From contig NZ_FXTE01000003.1 in the NCBI RefSeq assembly GCF_900182615.1, positions 62,001-126,000 of the forward strand: a stretch of 64,000 nucleotides of DNA, given 5' to 3'. The position numbers were made by a program, and so were the translations under genes. This DNA comes from Ruegeria faecimaris. Its GTDB lineage: Bacteria > Pseudomonadota > Alphaproteobacteria > Rhodobacterales > Rhodobacteraceae. Below the pieces are notes generated by a model that saw only the letters and a program-made list of their open reading frames with translations, made no database searches and was not told where the DNA came from. Positions 34,861 through 43,830 of this stretch are shown piece after piece. Every line of letters begins with the position of its first letter. Position 1 is the first letter of the stretch.

Positions 34861-36763
34861 TGTCATTTTCCTGAATGAACACATCACAGGCTTCGATCAT
34901 CCGGCCGTTCCATTCAACCGGCGCCGAATTGTAGTTGATCAGGAATGTATGCCCGGCCGTCTGGCGTCGCCGCAGACCCTGAGGCATCGGATGCAAGGCA
35001 ATGCCTGTCAGAGCAGCGGCCATGCTGATCACGCGATCCCATAACGTGTCATCCGGGAACCCGGCCAGATACCACATGTGGTCGGTCCCTTTCAGGGCAG
35101 GTGTTCCGTCTTGAAATGTCAAAAGGTCCGGGGCCTTTCCTGACAGGCGGTCAACCCAGTGACGGGCTGCGCCGCCACCATCAACTTCCCGGGTCACCTG
35201 AGGGGGCAGAGTTTCCACAAGATCGACAGTGCAATCCAGTGCAGTCAGCCCGGGGCGACCAGTTGCGGGTATCTGAAAGTCCAGCGTGATGGCGCCAGAG
35301 CGCGGGCCCAGAACAGCCAGTTCACAACCATCGGTCAGGCGTTGTTCCAGATCGGGACCAATGGTCGCCAGACCCGGTGCAAGGATCACCTTATATCCCG
35401 CCTTTGGGATGTCCTCCGCAGGCAGGAAATCCACTGACAATCCGGCTCGGCGCAGGGCTTGGTAGGTTGAAAAGACCAGTTTGAAATAGTCGAACCCAGC
35501 CCCTTGAGGTTGCGTCGCCCAGGCCCAATCCGAGGCATAGTCGAACAGGATCGCGACATCCGTTCGGGCCTGTGTGATTGCTCCCAGCCCGGCCAGATCA
35601 TCGGCGGTTTGGCGCGCCTCGGCCAAAGCCGGGGCAGAGCGGTTGTCCGGCATCAGCAGTCCTGCATGCATCTGTTCTTGCGCAAAGGGCGCCTGCCGCC
35701 AGCGGAAATAGCTGACCACTTCTGCCCCATGCGCCACGGCCTCAAGCGACCACAGGCGCACCATGCCGGGCAGAGGTGCAGGGTTGTAAGGGGCCCAGTT
35801 CACCGGGCCGGGTTGCTGTTCCATCACCCACCAACGCCCGCGCCCCACAGCGCGATACAGATCGTGATGAAAGGCCTGCATGTCAGGATCGCCTTGCTGC
35901 AGAAAGGCCGACTTATGCGCCTTATCCGCCTCAAGCCGGTCAGATAGAAACCCGATCGGATAGCTGTCCCATGTGGCGATATCCAAATCGGCACCCACTG
36001 CGAAGTGGTCGAAATCCAGCACACGCCCCATGTAATTGTGCAGCAAAGGCGCATCGGTCAGGGGCCGCAGCACTTCGACCTGTGCCCTGTTGAAGGCCAC
36101 CACCTGATCTGCACTGAACCGCCGGAAGGCCAGAACATGGGCCGGGTTGGGTTCTGTCACTGTCAGGTTCGGCAGTTCGATCTGATCAAACCTGTCATAT
36201 TCCATTGACCAGAACACATTTCCCCACGCTGCATTCAGGGTTTCAATCGTGCTGTATTGACCTTCCAGCCAGTTTTGAAAGGCGTGTAGGGCGGGTTGGC
36301 TATAGCTGACAGTGGTTTCGTGGCAGCCATATTCATTGTCGATCTGCCATGCTGCGACATGCGGGTTGCGCCCATAGCGTTCGCCCATGACACATGCGAT
36401 CCGAACGCATTCTTCGATATACCCGGTGTGGCTAAAGCAATAATGTCTGCGTGAGCCGAACTTGCGCGGCTGACCCTGCGCATCCACGGCAAGCATGTCC
36501 GGGTGTTTGTCCAGCATCCAGCGTGGCGGCGTCGCTGTTGGCGTGCCCAGCACCACTTTCAACCCGGCAGAACCTAAGGTTTCGATTGCGCGATCCAGCC
36601 AGTCGAAGTGCAGATCGTCCGACGTGGGCTCCATCCGGCTCCAGCCGAACTCGCCTATCCGCACCCATGTCAGGCCGGTTTCGACCATACGTGCTGCATC
36701 GTCCGCCCACATCGCCTCTGGCCAATGTTCGGGGTAATAGCAAACGCCAAGTTCGGGGTTCAT
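34844..36763 (-). CDS. GH42 beta-galactosidase (second copy)
   Basis: A 639-residue intracellular GH42 enzyme: start MNPELGVCYYPEHWPEAMWADDA, acid/base Glu144 in WQIDNEYG, nucleophile Glu315 in VMEQQPGPVNWA, then the C-terminal domains ending FLINYNSAPVEWNGRMIEACDVFIQ. It is the last gene of the ten-gene galactoside operon and overlaps the lactonase gene by ATGA, so expression is coupled to galactose oxidation. It probably releases galactose from a beta-linked oligosaccharide or glycoside. A second related enzyme at 28177-30141 belongs to another operon. Confidence 0.92.
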   Translation of the reverse strand: MNPELGVCYYPEHWPEAMWADDAARMVETGLTWVRIGEFGWSRMEPTSDDLHFDWLDRAIETLGSAGLKVVLGTPTATPPRWMLDKHPDMLAVDAQGQPRKFGSRRHYCFSHTGYIEECVRIACVMGERYGRNPHVAAWQIDNEYGCHETTVSYSQPALHAFQNWLEGQYSTIETLNAAWGNVFWSMEYDRFDQIELPNLTVTEPNPAHVLAFRRFSADQVVAFNRAQVEVLRPLTDAPLLHNYMGRVLDFDHFAVGADLDIATWDSYPIGFLSDRLEADKAHKSAFLQQGDPDMQAFHHDLYRAVGRGRWWVMEQQPGPVNWAPYNPAPLPGMVRLWSLEAVAHGAEVVSYFRWRQAPFAQEQMHAGLLMPDNRSAPALAEARQTADDLAGLGAITQARTDVAILFDYASDWAWATQPQGAGFDYFKLVFSTYQALRRAGLSVDFLPAEDIPKAGYKVILAPGLATIGPDLEQRLTDGCELAVLGPRSGAITLDFQIPATGRPGLTALDCTVDLVETLPPQVTREVDGGGAARHWVDRLSGKAPDLLTFQDGTPALKGTDHMWYLAGFPDDTLWDRVISMAAALTGIALHPMPQGLRRRQTAGHTFLINYNSAPVEWNGRMIEACDVFIQENDTPAEG

Positions 36764-37620
36764 AGGATGACTCTGTGCTCTGCCTGACCTTTGCCTGCGT
36801 CGGGCGCGGCAAAGGTCATTCCGTTGGTAGGTTGGGTTTCAATCTGTGTCGCATCCAGCCCTTGGCGAGCGGTGGTGCAGAACAGCGTTGTCAGGTCTGG
36901 CCCGCCAAAAGCCGGGCACGAGGCATGGGCCGCGTCAAAACCGACCGCCTTCAGGAACCGACCCTCAGGCGAGTAAGCAGCCACGCGGTTGGCGCCCCAT
37001 TGGGCGATCCAGATATTTCCGCTCGTATCGACCACTGCTCCATCAGGGTTCAGCTGGTCTTTGGTAAGGTCGAGGAACACGGTGCTTTGGCCTTCTGGCC
37101 ACCCGGTTTCCGGGTCCAAACTCCAGCGCATGACCTGTCTGGTGACCGTGTCGGTGAAATAGGCGCAAGAGCGATCCGGCGCAAAACAGATGGCGTTCGA
37201 GATCGTGACATCCGGCACCAGCCGCCGCAGTTCTCCGCGCCAGAACCGATAGATGGACCCAGCGCCGGGTTCGGCGTTCTTGCCCATGGTGCCGATCCAG
37301 AAACCGCCCCAGGGATCAGCGCGGCCATCGTTGGAACGGGTGACCGTATCGTCCGCCTCTAGATGGGTGACCAAGCTACGCGCGCCGGTTTTCTGGTCAA
37401 AGCGCCACAGCCCGGTCTCGGAAGCCATCAACAGCGTGTCCCTGTCCACCCAGCCCGCTGCTGAAACATTTTCCGGGAACTGCCAGCTTTGCTGATGCCC
37501 GTCCTTCTGGGTCATCAGGCGGTTGCCGGTGATGTCGAACCAGAATAGCTGCGCCCGTTCCGGGTGCCACAAAGGCCCTTCGCCCAGATCGCAGGGACGG
37601 TCGTCAAACACGACACTCAT
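36760..37620 (-). CDS. SMP-30/gluconolactonase family lactonase (probable galactonolactonase)
   Basis: A 286-residue six-bladed propeller lactonase. It starts MSVVFDDRPCDLGEGPLWHPERAQLFWFDI, with the metal Glu in GEGPLW. Later motifs are TRSNDGRADPWGGFWIGTMG (the Asn-Asp ligand region) and LNPDGAVVDTSGNIWIAQWG. In context it opens galactono-1,4-lactone made by the SDR enzyme, giving galactonate for the IlvD-type dehydratase. Four-base overlaps on both sides show strict translational coupling. Substrate is inferred from neighbours. Confidence 0.87.
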   Translation of the reverse strand: MSVVFDDRPCDLGEGPLWHPERAQLFWFDITGNRLMTQKDGHQQSWQFPENVSAAGWVDRDTLLMASETGLWRFDQKTGARSLVTHLEADDTVTRSNDGRADPWGGFWIGTMGKNAEPGAGSIYRFWRGELRRLVPDVTISNAICFAPDRSCAYFTDTVTRQVMRWSLDPETGWPEGQSTVFLDLTKDQLNPDGAVVDTSGNIWIAQWGANRVAAYSPEGRFLKAVGFDAAHASCPAFGGPDLTTLFCTTARQGLDATQIETQPTNGMTFAAPDAGKGQAEHRVIL

Positions 37621-38222
37621 TGGGCGGCCTTGTCATAGGCCAAGACGATCTTTCGCGCGCGCTCTGCAATGTCGGCAACGGCCATTCCCGGTTTATACAG
37701 GGCCGACCCGATCCCGAACCCGTCCGTCCCGGCCTTGAGCCATTCGGCAAAGTTTTCGGGGCCTGCCCCACCGACGGCAAAGACCAGCGCGTCCTTGGGC
37801 AGGATCGGGCGTATTGCGGCCAGGCCCGAGGGCCCCGCCATCACGCCCGGAAACAGTTTGAGCCCGGTTGCCCCTGCCCTGAGCGCGCCAAAGGCCTCGG
37901 TCGGGGTATAGACGCCTGGCCAGCTTTGTATGCCCAGTTTGATCGTCTGCTGTATCACCTCAGCGTCGAAATTTGGCGAGACAATCAGCTTGCCGCCGAC
38001 CCCGGCCACCGCATCGACCTGTTCGATGGTCAGGACGGTTCCGGCGCCGATCAATGCGCGATCGCCGAAACGTTCCGCCAGAATGCCGATGCTGGTCAAC
38101 GGATCGGGTGAGTTCAGGGGCACCTCGATCCGGTCTATGCCCGCGTCGATCAGGGCCTGCCCGACCTCGGCGGCCTCGGTGGGTTGCAGACCGCGCAGAA
38201 TTGCAATGATAGGACGGCTCAT
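37617..38222 (-). CDS. dgoA: 2-dehydro-3-deoxy-6-phosphogalactonate aldolase
   Basis: A 201-residue class I KDPG/KDPGal aldolase, cleaving 2-keto-3-deoxy-6-phosphogalactonate to pyruvate and glyceraldehyde-3-phosphate. The general base Glu33 (RIEVPLNSPDP), phosphate-binding IGAGTVLT and Schiff-base Lys122 (GLKLFPGVMAG) are all present. The IEVPLNSP pattern is the galactonate (DgoA) rather than gluconate (Eda) form. It overlaps the kinase gene and the lactonase gene by four bases each. Confidence 0.92.
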   Translation of the reverse strand: MSRPIIAILRGLQPTEAAEVGQALIDAGIDRIEVPLNSPDPLTSIGILAERFGDRALIGAGTVLTIEQVDAVAGVGGKLIVSPNFDAEVIQQTIKLGIQSWPGVYTPTEAFGALRAGATGLKLFPGVMAGPSGLAAIRPILPKDALVFAVGGAGPENFAEWLKAGTDGFGIGSALYKPGMAVADIAERARKIVLAYDKAAQ

Positions 38223-39112
38223 GCGGTTTGCCTCGTCAGATTTCGGGCCTGCAAAAGACCTGCCAATGTAGATTGCGTGCTGTCGGCTATTTCAACAAAT
38301 GCACCCTGCTGTTTCAGCGCGATGGCATAGATTTCCGAGAGGCTTTGGTCCCCGATAATGGCAATCTGCTGGCCCAACCAATAGGGACGGGACGCGGCCA
38401 GTTCCGCTCCGATCAGATATCCCGACAGACGCGCACGTGCGACACCGGAGTCCTGACCCTGCAGCAGATCAGTGGCCCGCAGGCCGAAAAGGCGCGCGGC
38501 AAGTTGTTCCGGTCGGGACAGGGCATCCGCCACAGCCTCGGCAAAAGCTGCGTCGTCCCAGCCTTCGCTGACCGTATGTTTCAGGACGGATTGATTGCTG
38601 AGCAATCCGAAGATTTCGCCTGTCATGAATGTGCGGAAGCTGACGACTTCATCCGCGCTGACCTGTACCCATTTGGTATGCGTTCCGGGCAGGCAAATGA
38701 TGCCGTCCCAGTTTGGCCGGTGGGCCAGAAAACCGGCGATCTGTGTCTCTTCTCCGCGCATGACATCGGGGGGGCTTGTTTGCTTTAGCCCGGGTACGAC
38801 AAAGGCGCGGATACGGGGATCTGTTGCCGGAACGCGGACAGGTGCATCGGGAACAGGAACCGAAGGTACAGCGGAATATGGTGCCTCGACCCAGCCTTGA
38901 CGCGCACCCACCATACCGCAGGCGACCACATCCATGACCGTATCGCCAAGCCAGCCCTCGATCAGGTCCAGCAGTGCTTTTTGAAACCCATCCCGGGGAA
39001 TTTGGTCCATGCCGCTTGCGGACTGAGCCTGGTCCAGAATGGTGTCACCTTGCATTGCCCATGCCCGCAGATGAGTTGTTCCCCAATCAACAGCGATCCA
39101 TTCGATTGTCAT
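38219..39112 (-). CDS. dgoK: 2-dehydro-3-deoxygalactonokinase
   Basis: A 297-residue DgoK kinase: MTIEWIAVDWGTTHLRAWAM with the actin-fold phosphate-1 motif DWGTTHLRAW, ACGMVGARQGWVEAPY, LPGTHTKWV with the catalytic-region residues, and FRTFMTGEIFGLLSNQSVL. It phosphorylates 2-keto-3-deoxygalactonate before aldol cleavage by DgoA, whose gene overlaps it by four bases. Length and motifs are normal. Confidence 0.92.
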   Translation of the reverse strand: MTIEWIAVDWGTTHLRAWAMQGDTILDQAQSASGMDQIPRDGFQKALLDLIEGWLGDTVMDVVACGMVGARQGWVEAPYSAVPSVPVPDAPVRVPATDPRIRAFVVPGLKQTSPPDVMRGEETQIAGFLAHRPNWDGIICLPGTHTKWVQVSADEVVSFRTFMTGEIFGLLSNQSVLKHTVSEGWDDAAFAEAVADALSRPEQLAARLFGLRATDLLQGQDSGVARARLSGYLIGAELAASRPYWLGQQIAIIGDQSLSEIYAIALKQQGAFVEIADSTQSTLAGLLQARNLTRQTA

Positions 39113-39116
39113 GTTC

Positions 39117-39884
39117 TCATCCTGTTACTACAACACCGCCATCAACGGCCATGCATTGCCCGGTCATGGCGCGACTGGCTTCCGACGCAAGAAACAGGGT
39201 CGGTGCGATCATATCCTCGGGCGTCAGGTGGTCCTTTAGGCATTGGCGTTCCAGATGTGCGGACAGATCTTCTGGCGTGGCCCACATGTCCAGCTGTTTC
39301 TGTGTCAGAACCCATCCGGGGGCCAGCGCATTAACGCGGATTTTCTGCGGGCCAAGCTCGCGCGCCAACGACCGGGTCATCCCGGTGATCCCGGCATTTG
39401 ATGTCGTATAGATCGGATAACCGGAATTACCCATCATATAGCTGATCGAGCTGAAATTGATGATTGATCCGCCCTTGTCCTGCATTTGACGTGCGGCTTC
39501 TTGGCAGGCAAAGAAATACGCCTTCAGATTCACCTCGATCATCCAGTCCCAGAATTTGGGCGTGGTTTCGTCAAGCGAATGGCGCTTGTCGTTGGCGGCA
39601 TTGTTGATCAGCACACCAAGGGGGCCATGGGCCTCGGCGGCTTTGGCCATTGAGGCGCGCAGCAGGTCGGTATCTGTCATGTCGCCTTGCAGAAACAGCG
39701 GCCCGCGCCCGTGCTTGGCGCGCATCTCATCAACAAAGGCACTGGCGTCGGAGCGCCCGATAAAGGCGACCTGCGCACCCTGCGCCAGAAATCCGTCCGT
39801 TAAAGCGGCCCCGACACCAGAACCACCTCCGGTGATAAAGACGGATGCACCGTTCAGGTCGTGGAAAGTGGCGGGTTGGTCCAT
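39117..39884 (-). CDS. SDR family dehydrogenase (probable galactose dehydrogenase) with altered catalytic motif
   Basis: A 255-residue short-chain dehydrogenase: TGGGSGVG (18-25), LINNAAND (92-99), FSSISYMMGN with the catalytic Ser and Tyr159. The classical YxxxK is Y159-TTS-N163: the codon at 39396-39398 (minus strand AAT) gives Asn, not Lys. In this operon the expected role is NAD(P)-dependent oxidation of D-galactose to galactonolactone, ahead of the lactonase. Start ATG 39884 overlaps the dehydratase stop (TGATG); an open frame continues 46 codons upstream inside ilvD but is out of context. The missing lysine makes activity uncertain. Confidence 0.85.
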   Translation of the reverse strand: MDQPATFHDLNGASVFITGGGSGVGAALTDGFLAQGAQVAFIGRSDASAFVDEMRAKHGRGPLFLQGDMTDTDLLRASMAKAAEAHGPLGVLINNAANDKRHSLDETTPKFWDWMIEVNLKAYFFACQEAARQMQDKGGSIINFSSISYMMGNSGYPIYTTSNAGITGMTRSLARELGPQKIRVNALAPGWVLTQKQLDMWATPEDLSAHLERQCLKDHLTPEDMIAPTLFLASEASRAMTGQCMAVDGGVVVTG

Positions 39885-41593
39885 CAGTGGCTCTCTCTGG
39901 TCACAAGGCGGGTGTCTTTGCCGACAAGAAAATCCAGGTCCGCACCCTGATCGGCCTGCAGGACGTGGTCTATGTAAAGCTTGGCATAGCCGCGGGTGTA
40001 ATGCGGAGCATCCGGTTGCCATGCGGCGCGTCGGGCGTCCAGTTCAACTTGGTCAACCAGCAACTCGAGCGCGCCCTTGCTAGCGGATACACGGATACGG
40101 TCACCGGTCTTGACCAGCGCCAGCGTGCCGCCCGCCTGGGCTTCGGGGCTGACATGCAGGATGACAGTGCCAAATGCCGTGCCGGACATCCGTGCGTCCG
40201 AGATACGGATCATGTCGCGCACACCGTCCTTCACCAGCTTGGCCGGGATCGGCATATTGCCAACCTCGGGCATGCCGGGATAACCCTTGGGTCCACAGCC
40301 TTTCAGCACCAATATAGTCTCGGGCGTCACCGGCAGGTCATCCCTGTCGATATTGGCCTTCATATCTTCGATGCTTTCGAAGACATGGGCCACAGCCTCG
40401 GTCTCCAACAGTGCGTCCGTGGCCGCCGAAGGTTTAACAATGGCCCCGTTCGGCGCCAGGTTGCCGCGCAGCACACGCAGGCCTGCGGCAGGTTTCACTG
40501 GGTCGTTGAAGGAACGGATCACATCGCGGTTGAAACATTCTGCACCTTCGTAATGGGCCGAAATATCCTTGTTCAGAACCGTTTTGGCAGGTCGTAGGAA
40601 GGGTTTGAGTTCGTTTAAAACCACAGGCACGCCACCTGCATAGCAGAAATCCTCCATCAGGTATTGGCCCGAGGGCATACAGTTCACAAGCAGCGGGATA
40701 TCCGACCCGATCTCAAAATCCTTCAGTGTCAGGTCGATGCCTACACGACCGGCCAAAGCCAGCAGATGCACCACGGCGTTGGTAGAGCCGCCCACGGCAG
40801 CATTGGCCAGAATGGCGTTTTCAAAGGCTTCTTTGGTCAGAATGTCCGAGGGTTTGAGGTCTTCATCCACCATCTCGACGATCCGTTTGCCAGTCAGATG
40901 CGCCAGCGCCATTCGGCGAGCATCTACGGCGGGCAGCGCGGCGTTGGTGGGCAGGCTCATGCCAATTGCTTCGACCAGGGATGCCATGGTCGACGCGGTG
41001 CCCATGGTCATGCAGACACCGGCGCTGCGCGACATGCCGGATTCAGCATTCATGAAATCTTGCAGGGTCATTTCCCCGGCGCGCACGGCTTCGGAAAACT
41101 TCCATACATCCGTGCCCGAGCCGATATCCTGTCCGCGATACTTGCCGTTCAGCATCGGGCCGGAACTGATAACGATGGCGGGCAGATCGACCGAGGCGGC
41201 TCCCATAAGTTGCCCCGGCGTAGTTTTGTCACAGCCACCCAGCAGAACCACGCCGTCAATCCCATAGGCTCGGATGGATTCTTCGACATCCATGGCCAGT
41301 AGGTTGCGAAACAGCATGGCGGTGGGCTTCATCTGGGTTTCACCCAGCGACATGACCGGGAATTCGACCGGGAAGCCGCCAGCCTCCCACACGCCGCGTT
41401 TGACGCCTTCGGCCAGATCGCGCAGGCCGGAATTGCACGGCGTCAGTTCGGACCATGTATTGCAGATGCCGATAATGGGACGCCCGTCAAAGGCATGGTC
41501 GGGAAAGCCCTGGTTCTTCATCCAGGACCGGTGGATGAAACCATCCTTGTCCAGCTTGCCATACCAATGCTGCGAGCGGCGTTTTTTTGTCAT
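39884..41593 (-). CDS. IlvD/Edd-family sugar acid dehydratase (probable galactonate dehydratase)
   Basis: A 569-residue Fe-S dehydratase of the IlvD/Edd family, in the arabinonate/galactonate branch (starting RRSQHWYGKLDKDGFIHRSWMKNQGFPDHAFDGRPIIGICNTWSE). Three candidate cluster cysteines are present: Cys53 (TPCNSG), Cys121 (GGCDKTTPG) and Cys194 (AGVCMTMGTAST). It would dehydrate galactonate to 2-keto-3-deoxygalactonate, the substrate of DgoK. It lies 24 bases after the GH4 gene and overlaps the SDR gene by one base. Substrate is inferred from the surrounding kinase and aldolase. Confidence 0.9.
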   Translation of the reverse strand: MTKKRRSQHWYGKLDKDGFIHRSWMKNQGFPDHAFDGRPIIGICNTWSELTPCNSGLRDLAEGVKRGVWEAGGFPVEFPVMSLGETQMKPTAMLFRNLLAMDVEESIRAYGIDGVVLLGGCDKTTPGQLMGAASVDLPAIVISSGPMLNGKYRGQDIGSGTDVWKFSEAVRAGEMTLQDFMNAESGMSRSAGVCMTMGTASTMASLVEAIGMSLPTNAALPAVDARRMALAHLTGKRIVEMVDEDLKPSDILTKEAFENAILANAAVGGSTNAVVHLLALAGRVGIDLTLKDFEIGSDIPLLVNCMPSGQYLMEDFCYAGGVPVVLNELKPFLRPAKTVLNKDISAHYEGAECFNRDVIRSFNDPVKPAAGLRVLRGNLAPNGAIVKPSAATDALLETEAVAHVFESIEDMKANIDRDDLPVTPETILVLKGCGPKGYPGMPEVGNMPIPAKLVKDGVRDMIRISDARMSGTAFGTVILHVSPEAQAGGTLALVKTGDRIRVSASKGALELLVDQVELDARRAAWQPDAPHYTRGYAKLYIDHVLQADQGADLDFLVGKDTRLVTRESH

Positions 41594-41617
41594 TATTGTC
41601 AGCCCTTTAATATTTGG

Positions 41618-42958
41618 TCATGCCGCTTTGGCCGGTTTGCACCAGCCTGGCAACCAATCCGCATGCGCGATCAAAAGATCGCTAACCAGATTGCGGATCT
41701 GTCGCAGGTCGAGCTCGGCGGCTGTGTGTGGGTCCATCATGGCGGCGTGGTATATGTATTCGGGGTTCTGGTCGGTCAGCGCCCGCACGGTCAGTTCCTG
41801 CACGTTGATCTGGGTGCGCATCAGCGCAATCAGCTGCGGTGGGATGTCGGTCACGACCGAGGGTTGCACCCCGTTGCTGTCCACCAGGCACGGCGTTTCC
41901 ACAGCAGCCCCCAAGGGCAGTTGCGGGATCTGGCCGGTATTGGGCAGGTTGCCATAGGCGGTGTAGGGCATATTGGTCACGATGGCGTTCATCAGATCCG
42001 CCGCGAATTCGTGGCTGCGGCACACCCCAACCGCACGCCCGTCGGTCAGGGTCTTGGCCTGTTCTTTCCAGTCCTCGACCTGCTCGACGCAGCGGGTGGG
42101 ATATTCATCCAGCGGGATCGAGAACTGCTCGATCAGATCGTCGCGCCCGTCCTTGATGAACCAGGGCACATATTCGGCCAGATGTTCCGAGCTTTCGGTG
42201 CAGAAATAGCCCAGATGCTCCATCACTTCGTACCGGACCTTGTTGGGGCAGCGTGGCATCAAAAGGGGCGGTTTCGGCAGTTGTCCACCGGCATAGCCCT
42301 GTCGGAGCGCAGGATAGAGATCGCGGCCCCGATGCTCGAGCTTGAGGAAGAAAGCCACATGGTTGACGCCTGCGACCTTATAGCGAAACTCGTGCTTGGG
42401 CAGGTCCAGATCATGGGCCAGTTCCTCGACCGTATTTTGCACCGAATGGCACAGGCCGACATGTTTCAATGTCGGAAACCGTTCGGCCAAAGCCCACGTG
42501 TTGATCGCCATCGGGTTCACATATTGCAACAGCGTCGCGTTGGGGCAGAGCTGCATCATGTCCTGGGCCACGTCCCACAGGACCGGAACGGTGCGTAACC
42601 CGCGCATGATCCCTCCTACGCCCAGCGTATCGGCGATGGTCTGACGCAGGCCATATTGCTTGGGGATCTCGAAGTCAGTCACTGTGCAGGGGTCATACCC
42701 TCCGATCTGAAAGGCGGTAATCACGAAATCCGCCCCCTCCAATGCGGCGCGTCGATCGGTGTGGGTGGTTATGGTGGCCCCCGTGCCGACCGAGCGCACC
42801 ATGGCGCGGGCCACGGATTCGCTCTCAGCCAGGCGCTGTGTGTCGATATCCATTAAGGCAAAATGGCTGTCGGCCAGGGCGGGGGTCAAAAGGGCATCGC
42901 CCACGATATTGCGCATGAAGATCGTGGAACCGGCCCCGATAAAAGTGATTTTGGTCAT
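41618..42958 (-). CDS. GH4 alpha-galactosidase (MelA-like)
   Basis: A 446-residue family 4 glycosidase, using NAD+ and Mn2+ in a redox-elimination mechanism. The N-terminal dinucleotide fold is KITFIGAGSTIFMRNIVGD; the metal/catalytic motif Cys170-His171-Ser172 (GLCHSVQ) and His200 (GVNHVAF) match alpha-galactosidases of the family. It is cytoplasmic with no signal peptide. It follows the transporter permeases and precedes the galactose oxidation genes, so imported alpha-galactosides (melibiose-like or galactosylglycerol) would be split here and galactose passed on. Alpha-glucosidase activity is possible for this family but less likely given context. Confidence 0.88.
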   Translation of the reverse strand: MTKITFIGAGSTIFMRNIVGDALLTPALADSHFALMDIDTQRLAESESVARAMVRSVGTGATITTHTDRRAALEGADFVITAFQIGGYDPCTVTDFEIPKQYGLRQTIADTLGVGGIMRGLRTVPVLWDVAQDMMQLCPNATLLQYVNPMAINTWALAERFPTLKHVGLCHSVQNTVEELAHDLDLPKHEFRYKVAGVNHVAFFLKLEHRGRDLYPALRQGYAGGQLPKPPLLMPRCPNKVRYEVMEHLGYFCTESSEHLAEYVPWFIKDGRDDLIEQFSIPLDEYPTRCVEQVEDWKEQAKTLTDGRAVGVCRSHEFAADLMNAIVTNMPYTAYGNLPNTGQIPQLPLGAAVETPCLVDSNGVQPSVVTDIPPQLIALMRTQINVQELTVRALTDQNPEYIYHAAMMDPHTAAELDLRQIRNLVSDLLIAHADWLPGWCKPAKAA

Positions 42959-42980
42959 CAGGCAAACCTTTAGCTTGATG

Positions 42981-43829
42981 TTATTTCACGGCACCGAGTG
43001 TCAGGCCCGCGATAAAATGTTTCTGCATCAGGAAGAACATGGCAACTGGCGGCAGCGCCGCGACAATGGAACCGGCACTCATCAGCTGATAGGCGGCGCG
43101 GAACTGCGCGTTAAAGCTGGTGATCCCTGCGGTTACAGGCTGGCTCTCAGCACCTTGCGTCAGCACTACAGCCCAGAAATAGTCGTTCCAGATGAAGGTA
43201 AAGATCAGGACACTGAGCGCCGCAATGGCGGGCTTCATCAGCGGCAGCACCACGTACCAGAAGATACGCCATTCACTGATCCCTTCGACCCGCGCCGCCT
43301 CGATCAGTTCAAAGGGCAGGGCGCGGATGAAATTCCGCATGAACAGGGTGCAAAACCCGGTCTGGAACGCGATGTGGAACAAGACCAGCCCGGTCTTGGT
43401 GTTGTACAAGCCCAGGTCCAGCGTCAGGTCGCGCACGGGCACCATGAGGATTTGGAAAGGCACGAAATTGCCCGCTACGAACAGGAAGAAGATCCAAAGG
43501 TTCGATTTGAATTTGTAGATGCCGAGTGCAAACCCCGTCATGCTGCTGAGCGCGACGCACCCGATGACCGTAGGAACGGTGATCAGAAAGGAATTCATCA
43601 GATAGCGCGGCATATCCGAATTGAAAAACACCTGCCCATAGTTGAATGCGCCCTCAAAGCTGGACGGCATCCCCCAGTAGTTGGCATTGGTGAAATCCGC
43701 GGCGGGTTTGACCGAGAACAGGGCGACGGCCAGCAACGGCCCGAGCCACAAAAGCAAGGCCAGCGGCAGCAACGCCTGATAGGTGATCTGCGCTGCACGA
43801 GGTTGTTTTTCGATTGGCTTGGGAAACAT
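42981..43829 (-). CDS. Carbohydrate ABC transporter permease (MalG/UgpE-type)
   Basis: A 282-residue inner-membrane permease with six helices, the EAA motif PFELIEAARVEGISEWRIFWYVVLPLMKPAI and the tail HFIAGLTLGAVK typical of CUT1 sugar permeases. It begins one base after the stop of its MalF-type partner and pairs with it. The ATPase is encoded divergently at 47052-48110. Likely substrate is an alpha-galactoside, from the adjacent GH4 gene. Confidence 0.9.
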   Translation of the reverse strand: MFPKPIEKQPRAAQITYQALLPLALLLWLGPLLAVALFSVKPAADFTNANYWGMPSSFEGAFNYGQVFFNSDMPRYLMNSFLITVPTVIGCVALSSMTGFALGIYKFKSNLWIFFLFVAGNFVPFQILMVPVRDLTLDLGLYNTKTGLVLFHIAFQTGFCTLFMRNFIRALPFELIEAARVEGISEWRIFWYVVLPLMKPAIAALSVLIFTFIWNDYFWAVVLTQGAESQPVTAGITSFNAQFRAAYQLMSAGSIVAALPPVAMFFLMQKHFIAGLTLGAVK

Positions 43830-43830
43830 C

